From: Candolleomyces eurysporus
Lineage: Eukaryota > Basidiomycota > Agaricomycetes > Agaricales > Psathyrellaceae
Reading direction: 5' to 3'
Length of the DNA stretch: 25,838 nt
NCBI GenBank assembly: GCA_027579435.1
Contig: JANBPK010000913.1
Coordinates: forward strand, 1 to 25,838
Shown here: piece by piece, positions 9,212 to 17,842 of the stretch
Numbering within the stretch: position 1 is the stretch's first letter
Layout of the letters: each line of letters begins with the position of its first letter
Translations under genes and position numbers: made by a program
Notes under the pieces: generated by a model
The model's database searches: none
The model's input: only the letters and a program-made list of their open reading frames with translations
What the model was told of the DNA's origin: nothing

Positions 9212-9574
9212 TGTTGAACTTATGTGAAATAGACGCCTGTTCCATGGCGCTTATTATGTAAACGGTAGCAACAATATTCCAACCACTGCCTCCTTTCAGG
9301 CAAAATTTCGAGGAAAACAGTTTTGTTGTCTGAGTCTTCCATCTGAAAAAAGAGACTTTGTATCTCTCCTTTGCAGAGTTTGGTTTGGCCTTTGAAGTAC
9401 TGCTCAAGAAAGAGAGAGAAATTAGTACATTGAAAGATTGCAGCGAAGAGGTGACGCACCTATTAGTACAGGTAGTAGTACATATAGCACCCGCACTAGA
9501 GTGACTCTTCAAAGGACTCGATCGATTCAGAGCTGGTTGAGTGAGCAGCCAGTAGACTAATTGTAGTTGCAGCA
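9212..9574 (+). repeat. Copia 3' LTR (about 363 bp)
   Basis: The LTR starts TGTTGAAC after the polypurine tract. The likely end is GTTGCAGCA at 9574, giving TG...CA termini and a weak inverted match (TGTTG against TGCTG). The 5' copy is not in the window, so the right boundary rests on the terminal dinucleotide only and could be off. Confidence 0.45.
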
Positions 9575-10051
9575 TGGTTGCCGCTCTGCTAATGGAAATG
9601 CCTCTATTTCGCTAACCATCAACTCAGACATGAATATAAATGCAACTTCCACTGGCACTTACCAGATCTCGTTTTGTATGAACTTGCCAGTGTTGTGGGG
9701 ACTGATTTTGGGTTTAGAGGGATGCGACCGTCTTCCTATTACCTGTTGGGGTATTCTTTGACTGCAAGTGCAGCTGGCACAATCTTGACAGTAGCACAAT
9801 TTGGGAGGTCGAACCCTCAGGGACAATCTGCCAATGCTGTCACGGCAACCTGAGTTGTGATAGGCGGTCTCTACGACCGAACTTGAAGCGCCTTGGCCGA
9901 ACGAGGGCTGAACGAGTCGGGGGAGAATGACTCCCACGATCTGGCCGCAGTGGAGAACGTCCAGTTGGTACTACCACCACCGCCTGAGAACTTGTTGGAC
10001 AAGCCAAGATTTCCTGCTGCCTCTCGGATCTTCTCCACTTCCGATCAATTT
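9575..10051. other. No gene supported
   Basis: Several overlapping short frames exist on both strands, but none has family-like motifs or phase-consistent splicing. I see no terminal repeats after the copia LTR. Confidence 0.4.
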
Positions 10052-10283
10052 TTACCACCTATTCCGTGTGTTGTCCCGTTCCATTTTCTTGAGCAAAAGG
10101 CGTAGATTACAGTCCCACTGAGCTTTGTTTGTCTCTGTGGCAGGCTGAAGGGAGTAGATGAGGCCAGCCGGAGTAGCCGACCACAGTTCAATATAATAAA
10201 CGATCATAAATTGGATGACATAGGAGGGAGCATATCGGGTATATGAATGGTTAGAGCGAATGACTATCGGAATCGATTGATCA
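10052..10283 (-). other. Possible downstream exon of the Cys4 gene, frame-shifted
   Basis: The minus frame reads ILDQSIPIVIRSNHSYTRY, then MIVYYIELWSATPAGLIYSL and KAQWDCNLRLLLKKMERD, ending at 10052. It is open and protein-like. It lies one frame away from the preceding Cys4 segment, which ends at a TGA at 10281-10283. A single-base indel or an unseen intron could join them. Alternatively it is a chance frame. Low confidence. Confidence 0.3.
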
Positions 10284-12281
10284 AGAATCTGCCTCAACGT
10301 CAGGATTGCAGGTATGGTAATGGCAGTACGCGTCCGACATAACCCGATCACAATTGCCACAGACTACAAACCAACTCTCCAACTGCTCCCTCGAAATACC
10401 AGCCGACCGATCTGCAGTTAAGCATTCAAGAATAGAATGAGGGTATGGATTTGTGGCAGCGAAGGGGGCAGGATTTCGCTGAACTCCGATTCCTCCATTG
10501 TCAGCACAGACATGCCTCTCTTGGCAGTCGGAGAAAATGTAAGAACGGCATTGCTTGCATCAAGCGAGGATCTGACCGAAACGGTGGAGGGTTATACCGA
10601 ACGACTGGATAGATGTGACATCGAAAAGGAGTCTGAGGAAGGATGGTGTAGGCTCCTTGGGGTCAAAGTTTCAAATCCTTGCCCTTCTGAGGAAATAATG
10701 GTCAAGCGGAAGGCCTTCAAAAGCATCAAAAATGAATAAAAATCTATTAGCATAGTAGAGAGTACAACTCACAAATAAATTGGAATGCCTGGTCAAAGTT
10801 GAACGGTTCTCCCATTTCCTGGCCCTCAAAGTACAGTCATTCAAGGGGGTTGTGGGGAGACCCAAGGAAGGGAGAGGCAGCCTCCGAGGCAGGATTTCCA
10901 GCAGCGTCCAACTCATCAGGTCCAGAGTTCAGGTTCGGGTTTGGGGTCGCAGGCAAAAAGAGCACGCCCTTGTGATCTGACTGACTGCAGTAGCATTTGT
11001 TGGTGTTCTCCAATTGGTCAGACTGGGATGAGGATGAATCCACTGGGGTAGTGAGGGAAACAGGAGATGAATCCTGGGTTGTTGAAATGAGCACGAGTTG
11101 GTCTTCCAAGGCGGAGGAGTCCGACTCCTCGGAGCTAGAGCCGGACGTCACAACTGGTGGTCAAATGGTCATAAATACAAATCCCTGACAAAAAAAAAAG
11201 GCTGAACGCACCATAAGCGATTTTGAATCCCTCTTGCTCAAAACAAGCCATTGGAATCGCAATGGCCTCCCCAAAAATTTCCGTCATAGTTGGGCTGAGC
11301 TCCTCCGGTTTCGCTAAGAAAGGAGAGCTTCCGAGCTTTGGGGTTGATGTTTCATAGTCTCTTGACAACTCCAATGTATGGCCCTGACGGGTGTTAGGCC
11401 CTGCTGGTGAGATGTCAGTTGCTGAATGAGTTCAGGTAAGTTTGGGGTGACATACCTCTATCCGATTTGATGCTGGCTGGGGTGATTGCACGCAGCGCCA
11501 GGGGGGTGTCTACCTCTGAGCCATGATTCCAGAAAGTCTTTGAATCAGGATTGAATTCGGTCGTGTTTACTACAAACGAGCAATGAACATTGTTCAAGGT
11601 GGTGGTGTTGACCAGCGTCTCGTGACTGCTCGGTGGGCCAGCCTCCATGATGTCACCAAGGGTCGGCTCGGCTAAGTCTGTCAGCATAGTGCCAGGGAAT
11701 TCCAATTTTATGCTGAGACCTTTGCAATTGTTGAAGGCGATCATGGGACTGGGAAGTAGCTCCAGTTTCTTCACCGGAGAAGATAAGTGTTGTCGAAGAA
11801 GATGTTGACGTTCCCTTTGTTGGAGCCCCAGGCTGAGATTCCAATGCTGGATGGCTTGGACCCGACTGAATCATGGCAGCCTCTACGAGAAAATTGAAGG
11901 CAAGTCAATGACAAGTAAATCACGAAAATATAGCACATACCCATTCCTCGTCCTGGGATGGAGAGGCAAGACATAGGCTTCTGCTTGAGGGTTTCTAAGG
12001 AGGCCCTTTTTAGGGGCGCAGTGCAAAGGAACAGTGGGAGTGGTGCAGAGAGATTGACACTTCCGAGTCTTGACTTTGACCGGAGTGAGGTTCAAGTTAC
12101 CAGGAAGGCCAAAAGCTCGTTCGGATTCCGAGGCCGTCCCTACTTGTAAGGTTTGTGGGCCATCGTAGAAAGGGTTGAACTCGCTGCCTTTTCCATAGCT
12201 CTGAGTCCTACCCAGAGGCTTGGGCTTGAACCTCACGGCCTTAGAACCTAGGCTGGAGACAGAGATGCGTGTGGGGGGCAT
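10284..12281 (-). pseudogene. Five-exon gene with two Cys4 motifs, broken by three in-frame TGA
   Basis: The ATG is at 12281 (MPPTRISVSSLGSK). Exons 12281-11941, 11865-11456, 11403-11212, 11153-10773 and 10714-10284 join in phase through introns of 75, 52, 58 and 58 bp, all GT-AG. The N-terminal half is Ser/Thr/Pro-rich, and exon 4 carries a Ser/Glu-rich stretch (SGSSSEESDSSALEDQ). The C-terminal half reads GEPFNFDQAFQF, then DPKEPTPSFLRLLFDV and SFGITLHRFGQILA. Next comes C-x2-C-x7-C-x5-C and, about 55 residues on, C-x2-C-x8-C-x4-C, which look like paired zinc-binding units. The frame is interrupted only by TGA at 10837-10839, 10671-10673 and 10560-10562. Each fits CGA to TGA. The natural stop may lie at 10281 or further on. 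Function unknown; a nucleic-acid-binding or transposon-derived role is a guess. If the first TGA is the true stop, a 419-residue protein without Cys motifs remains. Confidence 0.55.
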
Positions 12282-13851
12282 AAGTGAAGAGAAGATGAGT
12301 CGCTGAGTTTGAGATAAGTTTGATGGAGCTTAGCGGGTAAGATGAAGTGTTTGAGAGTGAGGCAAAGAACTTCGATGAGGAAAGTAAGGCTTAGGCCTGC
12401 GTCTTTTTATAGGAGAACTGATTGTAAGGCACCTGTTATTGGGAATTCTTTGGTGTGGACCTGTACGTTCAGATCGTGCAATATGAACCAAAATAGGGAT
12501 GGATACGGTGGTTGCCACCCAGATCTGGGGTAGTGATTTTGAAAGATATAACAATTTGTCGGCTTGTGGAGTTCGAAAGTTCGCATCAAGGACTCTGATA
12601 TGAGGAAATCCAGGCTACTACTGACGATTCGAGCATCAGAATTTGAACCGGTGCACGAACTCCTTCGTAAAATCTATTACTCACTAGCTTATGTTCTTGG
12701 CTGCCTGAGTCGTGGTCGCGGTCCTTCTCCAAACGATCCTAGGAATGGAATTGAAGCGCGTGGAGTGTGCCGCGGGGCCAAGTGGTCACCTGTTGAATTG
12801 TTCAGGGGAACGACACTGTCCATACAGCTACTGGGAGTGTGACCCTGATGATATCGCTTTGTGGATAGGTTCTAGGAACAAGTAGCGAGTCGGTTAATGG
12901 TGCGAATGGAGTCAAGAAACCCTCAGGCCAAGATCCAAATTTTTGTCAGTCACCACCGTGACCGCACTGGCATGCCAGGCCACCCAAGTTCTCTGGTACA
13001 TCCTAAATTTCCTCTGCTCCCGCCGATACTGCTACTGGATTGCTCAAGGCGTTCATTGAAACTCTCCATCTACAAGGACAGCAGCAGCTTGGTGGAAGCC
13101 GCGGCAGTGGATCATCCAAATTCGATAACTCCAAGTCCAAATTTGGCTATGTTGTGATGGTCGGATGTCGCGGGGCGTCCAAGTGGGTGCTTGGTGGCAT
13201 AGTGGCGCCATGTCACCACCGCCTAAGTGGGCCTGACTGTATGGATCTTACATGATAAGGCAGAATGTTTCAACCTTCCGCTTTAGAGCATCATTGCTAC
13301 CCCACGTAGTCACTAGCATTTGTGCGGCGCTCTCATCTGACCATCTCACATCAGCCAATAGTGAGGGCGGAGCTCAGCAATCGGATACTCTATCTGGGTG
13401 TATAGTGTGGTGTTAGTGGCGTCAACGCTGATGGAAGATGTTATTCGTTCTGATTTGCGGCGGCTTGAAGTCCAAACATATCAATCCAAGCATGATGAGT
13501 GGTTTGGGTTGTCAGGGTTTTCAGGGTTTTCAGGGCACCTTTTGATATACAAACGGGTCTAGGAGGCGGCCTCTCACGCCCTCTGGCATATTGCTTTTTT
13601 TCGGGCTGAACAGTTTGGTATGGCGAGTTCGGTGCAACCTAGAGCCGGAGCAATTGTCGTGATCAAAGATGAATCCTGGAAGGTCTCACGACACCGTTGA
13701 AAAGGCCGCCAGAGAGCATATGTCTGGGTTGTGGACAGCACAATTCAAAATGGAAACGTGGAACATTGGAATGGGCTTTACTACTTTCTATCGTTCAACA
13801 CCAGTGATATCGCCGCTAGTATTTGAGTTACAATGAGCTTGAATTTGAAGC
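12282..13851. other. Long intergenic stretch, no gene supported
   Basis: Frames here are short and lack motifs or splice-consistent partners on either strand. The part next to 12282 should hold the promoter of the minus-strand gene. Small features are a GGGTTTTCA triplication near 13515-13540 and a ten-base palindrome CTCAATTGAG at 13851. GC content looks somewhat higher and CpG appears more frequent than in the AT-rich spacers. I see no terminal repeats. Confidence 0.4.
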
Positions 13852-14708
13852 TCAATTGAGCGAGTCACTAGCTGAAACGTTTATGACGGTATCGTCTGCC
13901 AAATTGACTGTGAGTGTATGCTCTGCAGCCCAATGGCTCCATCGTAAAACTCAAAGATCACATACCTCGTAATTTCTCAAGATGAGTCAGAGCAAAATTC
14001 ACCAAGACCTGGAAATTGCGATGATAGTGCATGGTGACACTGCGATAGCAACCTATGTGGAGAACAGACGGTTAGTGAACTGACAAGGGGTCACCGAAAT
14101 AAACCTACTCCGAACGAATGTGGTGGACATGGTTGAGGCCCTTCGGAAAGGTAAAGCAATCGCTATTAGGATCTCAATCAGCATCTTTCTTGTGCTAAAA
14201 CTTGTCAATGCTACTTACCTGCCACGATCGATATAATGACATGGGATTTCAGCAGCACTGCGGCCGCAGTGACAAAGAATAAAAGAGAGATGAACCGGAG
14301 CGAATCCAGAAGGTATAACGACCAGCTTGGTGCCATTAGATCTTGCACGACTAGCAGAGACAGCCGATTCTGATTCTTTTTCCTTGTTTTGATCTGAATC
14401 TTTGCTACTTCTGCGATCTCATTCCAGTGGGGAAGGGTGGGGCTGAGGACAACCAGAGACCGTATCTGGTCGATAGTCTTGATATGAACCGTTCCTCCAC
14501 TTGCTTCTAATTCTCTCTCCAATATTTCAGCATGCTGATGAGATACAAGCACGACCAAAGCCTGCGGTGCTTCCTTCAGTATAGTGTTGGCTGCATTCTC
14601 CGACAGGTTGGCCTTGCAGCCTTCTCTGTGAGGTGAGCGGCTGAGAGTGGCCGCAGCAGATTTCGAACTGATAGTGAGAGCTGGGGGGTTAGGGAGGGTC
14701 TTTAGCAT
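13852..14708 (-). CDS. Hypothetical four-exon gene with a membrane-like segment
   Basis: The proposed ATG is at 14708. Exon 1 is 14708-14219, intron 1 is 14173-14218 (46 bp, GTAAGT...TTGAG), exon 2 begins at 14172, exon 3 is 14052-13966, intron 3 is 13908-13965 (58 bp), and exon 4 is 13907-13852 with a TGA. Intron 2 is uncertain: the canonical GTAGGT donor at 14108 leaves the phase off by one, whereas a weaker donor five bases earlier restores it. The spliced parts read FTFPKGLNHVHHIR, then CYRSVTMHYHRNFQVLVNFA and HLEKLR, a compact His/aromatic block that looks like a conserved domain. Exon 1 has a hydrophobic run (FISLLFFVTAAAVLL) near its end. I cannot name the family. It could be intact or slightly damaged at intron 2. 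Confidence 0.45.
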
Positions 14709-14969
14709 GCTGTCAATATTGATTTGAGAAACGGTGGAAGGTGCCCAACAGTCTGAGTCATCAAGGAGAGCGCTCAGAGTTTTGATGGAGGGAGTTCAAC
14801 CTATGTTATCCGTACGAGGTTCCAACTTGCAGTTTGTGTCATGAAGTTGAGCTCCAGCCAGATTTAGTGAACTTGGACTGTCAGTCTGTCCCAGTCTGGC
14901 CAGTGATGTTCAGGGAATATTCACATATCGGCCCCCGGGTTCTAGCAACTAATAGTAGACCATTGCCGT
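14709..14969. other. Upstream region of the minus-strand gene
   Basis: No gene is seen between the ATG at 14708 and the LTR A2 start at 14970. It presumably holds the promoter of the minus-strand gene. Confidence 0.35.
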
Positions 14970-16236
14970 TGATATGACCGCATTTGTTTTAGCGAATATA
15001 AGTTCAATTTTCGCGATAATAAACTATAAAGTTGACGCGGTCTGAGTCTCTAAGTACAAGAATGACTACGCTATCGATAAGGTTCACACGGCTTGAGAAG
15101 GAAAAGAGTTAGTACTACGACTCTAGGGACACGAGAGTTGAAGCTACTTGAGGCTGTCAACTTGAAGCTGCCCCAGTTGTATTATACCCTGACCGGAGAA
15201 GCTACTTGAATTGACGCCGTGCTAAAAGTCAGGTGGCTCGACTCAAGCGGCTTCAGAAAGTCTTATACCTTTTACACACAACTGCCCGGACACTCAGGCG
15301 GCACGACCAGAGGGTCTAGAAATCAGGCGGCTTCACACTAATCGAGTACAAGTGCTGGAGCGGCGCAAATGGTCTTTCAAAACGACGAAGTCCATGGCTG
15401 GTGGCACAGCTGGGTGGCGGTGATAAACTCCGACGCGGCGCGAGGAACTGAAGCGGCTCGAGTCCTGAGTCAAGGGAATGACCAGACCGACCGTTGGCAT
15501 CGGGGAAAAAGGTGCAGGTGATGCCGGACGAGGCAACCATACCTGTCCAAGCAGCTTGAGACTAGCAACGAGAGTAGGGGATGCGGAGCAAGGATGCCCA
15601 TCCACTCTCGATCATCAGTCGGCATCTCACACAGCTTCACCAGAAAAGGAAATGGTGATCTAAATTTGGCGTCCAGAGGCGCGCCTGACTCGNGCGGCTA
15701 CAATCTTGGCGCGGCCTCTACCAATACCCGGTTCTATTTTCTCTTTATCTTTTGCTTGGACTTTTATTATTGGCTATGAACTTATCTATCACATGTGTCT
15801 CTCTATCTATTTTTACGTGGCTCGAAGTAGTATATATACACGCTAACTACTGACTCGAGCGGCATCATCGTATCTTTGTTGTTTTTATCTTTACTTGCGT
15901 TTACCAACGAATCTATCAAGTTTTCTGCTCATACTTCACACGGCGTGAACTATCAGTTTATCTTGGAACTTAGGCACTTAAGCAGTCATAAGGCTTGACT
16001 ACTTGGGAATAGGAATCTCACTAGCTGTACACTAGGGTACTTCTAGTTTCTGTGGAGTATATCAGAGAGAGACAAGCGAACTTAGTATTCTTAATTCACT
16101 CTATAACCCCCACAAACTCGCACTTTGACTTCGTGCGGCCTGACTCTCGCACCGCTTGACTATACACAGCTTGCTTATAGGCTGTGGTTGGTGTTTTGTG
16201 TGTGTGTTTCTGAGCTCGGCAGCACCGATCTCATCA
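14970..16236 (+). repeat. LTR A2, 1267 bp, probable 5' LTR
   Basis: The repeat starts TGATATGACCGC and ends CACCGATCTCATCA. The last 250 bp are repeated in inverted orientation at 25583-25838, and the 5' and 3' parts are related to A1 and A4. It is followed by TTTGGAGCCCACCGCGAG, a plausible primer-binding site, so it reads as a 5' LTR. It is unusually rich in GCGGC words (for example near 15255, 15298, 15327, 15437, 15453, 15695, 15711). The N at 15693 lies in one of these. No direct target duplication is seen. Confidence 0.7.
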
Positions 16237-16256
16237 TTTGGAGCCCACCGCGAGGG
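16237..16256 (+). promoter_or_regulatory. Putative primer-binding site after LTR A2
   Basis: TTTGGAGCCCACCGCGAGGG begins right at the LTR end. The TGG start, two bases into the interior, is what a tRNA 3' CCA would pair with. The tRNA is not identified, and the Gs and Cs could also be chance. Confidence 0.4.
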
Positions 16257-16535
16257 GGTCATGGTCCTAATATGGCCCCCCGAATTCTCACGACTCGGAG
16301 ATGTATTGGTGTAGTAATTCAATAGAGGATGTAACTGCCATCTTTGCTGGGCTTTGGATGGTGCAGGTTTAGGGGGTGATCTGTCAGCTGCCGTATAGGC
16401 GAGTGCAGTAGCCTTGTAGCCTGTATCATGGGTGGTTCGGCGCAGAACTGCTTGGGGGGAATGGCCAGCTGCCGTATAGGCGAGTGCTATGGGATCCCTG
16501 GGTGGCCTGTGAATGGAGGACCATTCAATCTAAAG
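16257..16535 (+). other. Interior of a deleted family-A element
   Basis: Only about 300 bp separate the LTR-adjacent primer site from a polypurine tract, so gag and pol have been lost by internal deletion. A perfect 22-bp direct repeat containing GCTGCCGTATAGGCGAGTGC occurs at 16385-16406 and 16466-16487 (spacing 81 bp). No coding potential is visible. Confidence 0.5.
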
Positions 16536-16550
16536 TTTGGGGGAGATGAT
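16536..16550 (+). promoter_or_regulatory. Second family-A polypurine tract and LTR stub (TTTGGGGGAGATGAT)
   Basis: These 15 bases are identical to 3587-3601, where they join a full LTR. Here the match is lost after TGAT, so the 3' LTR is deleted or too decayed to see. The tract closes the small deleted element that begins with LTR A2. Confidence 0.6.
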
Positions 16551-16632
16551 GGGTGACTGATAAGTCAAGCACTGGTATAGCGTCTAGGCGACCAAGGGTA
16601 TAAATCCTAGATACTGGGGGCTTGCAGTCACA

Positions 16633-16704
16633 GGCACCATAGCTCAGTGGTAGAGCAACACGGCCATAGTGTAGGGGTCGCAGGTTCGAATCCTGCTGGA
16701 GCCG
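16633..16704 (+). tRNA. tRNA-like gene or SINE head, no valid anticodon loop
   Basis: The 72 bases fold as a tRNA. The acceptor is GGCACCA/TGGAGCC with one A-A mismatch, the D stem is GCTC/GAGC, and the T arm is GCAGG/CCTGC with loop TTCGAAT. An A box (TAGCTCAGTGG) and a B box (GGTTCGAATCC) are intact. The anticodon arm is the weak part: the best pairing is ACAC/GTGT around loop GGCCATA, which lacks the usual T before the anticodon. I therefore cannot assign an amino acid. It is either a degenerate tRNA gene or a tRNA-derived SINE head. TTTT follows at 16707. Confidence 0.6.
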
Positions 16705-16706
16705 CA

Positions 16707-16710
16707 TTTT
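16707..16710 (+). terminator. Pol III terminator TTTT
   Basis: Four Ts lie three bases after the tRNA-like unit, the usual place for RNA polymerase III release. A SINE body could not be transcribed past it. Confidence 0.5.
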
Positions 16711-16746
16711 CTGTTGGTTATGAAGCTGGTCATTTCTAAAGTCGTA

Positions 16747-17584
16747 TCAACGCTCCCACTCCTTGACTGAAACTTGAACTCCGTTGAGATCAACAGCCCA
16801 CACAGGGACTTTGACTTTCTTGACACCGCTATCCGAAGATGATGGTGTTGAGATGCCGCTGTCACCAGAGTTGTTGCAGTGCTCTTTGTCCCAGTAGAGC
16901 TGTCGAGCCTTGTCTTCATCTTTCGGGCAAGTTGGAAGGTTGAGCATAGCAAGACAATGGGTCCAGTGTGCAGTGGTGCCAGTGGGACCCGAAAGTTTGA
17001 GGTCGGCGGCAGTGATTTTGAGGTCGGCAGCAAGAGCTTGGCAGTTGTCCAAGAATGACGACATCTTGGACTCCAAGCCCTTCTGCTGCTTTGCTGCCTT
17101 TCTGTGGTACCATTGGCGATCTGGAAATATCAACGATGCGAGATGCAACTTACCTGAGAGATTTTAATTCCTTCTCGAGCTCAGAGACACGCTTCTCCTC
17201 TTGTTGAACACAAGCTTTTAAGGCCTGGCACTTTTCACCCAGGGCGCGGTAAGTCTCGTTTCCAGATGCCATGAGCTTCTTGGCATCTGCTTGATGAATA
17301 ACATGGAGCTCAAGGTTGTCTGCATCCAAGATAGCTAGACAATCTCTATTAGGGTTTTATATGCTTGAACAGAATAGCTAGAACGCACCTTGTGTTCCGT
17401 TGGAACGCCTTTGTTGGCTATTATGCCCGGTGTGATAGGTGCTGCCTCGATGCATGGTTGGCAATTCCTCGGAATACAAAATCCCGCCGTTGCTAGATCC
17501 AGCATAGCCCTAGTCAGAAGAAGGAACAGGGCCATATAGACCATTATTTTCAAGTGTAATAGAGGTAATAGAGTCGTCCGACAT
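16747..17584 (-). CDS. Hypothetical coiled-coil protein gene (possibly damaged)
   Basis: The likely ATG is at 17584 (MSDDSITSITLENNG). Exon 1 ends at 17389. A 54-bp intron (17335-17388, GTGCGT...TCTAG) joins in phase to AILDADNLELHVIHQADAK. A heptad-rich helix follows (EEKRVSELEKELKSL). The frame then changes by one near the A4 tract at about 17163-17166. Dropping one A links it to the open frame ending KVPVWAVDLNGVQVSVKEWER at 16747. The only alternative, an intron of 33 bp (17121-17153), looks too short and lands in another frame. A TAG at 17510-17512 interrupts exon 1; CAG to TAG would explain it, or an upstream intron could end there. The middle has SSFLDNCQALAADLK and a Ser-rich linker. 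Family unknown; a self-associating role is inferred from the coiled coil. Confidence 0.45.
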
Positions 17585-17842
17585 GGTAGATGGAGGTGGA
17601 GAGAGCTCAGCAACACGCCTGAAACCAAGATTCGCAGCAGGAACCCTAACCCTGAGCTTGGACTCCGCACGCCTCTCCAAGTGCTGGTTCCCTGGTACCT
17701 AGGAAAGATGGTTCTGTTGCGCCCCAAGAACCTACAAACCTTGGACGAAATTGACATAGAGAGCTACAGTTTGATGTGGGCAATTTTTTGAACACATTCA
17801 AATGAGGAGGACTTGTGTTGTTGACTTGTAAAATAATTTTTA

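Noticed and set aside
10744..10772. A 29-bp intron in the Cys4 gene
   Set aside because: It is too short. A 58-bp intron (10715-10772) with a CTAAT branch-like site and a T-rich tract keeps the phase and leads into the conserved frame.
10560..10839. TGA recoding (selenocysteine or a changed code)
   Set aside because: No recoding element is visible, the same change is seen in LTR sequence between B1 and B2, and genes here end at TGA as a normal stop.
16736..16747. A third family-A LTR start (TGATACGAC on the minus strand)
   Set aside because: Similarity stops after nine bases and the first T-G-A is the stop of the coiled-coil gene. No polypurine tract precedes it.
16525..17033. Minus ORFs with RIRTCDPYTMA and QQDSNLRPLHY
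   Set aside because: These are the usual false translations of a tRNA-like sequence (16633-16704), extended into the next gene.
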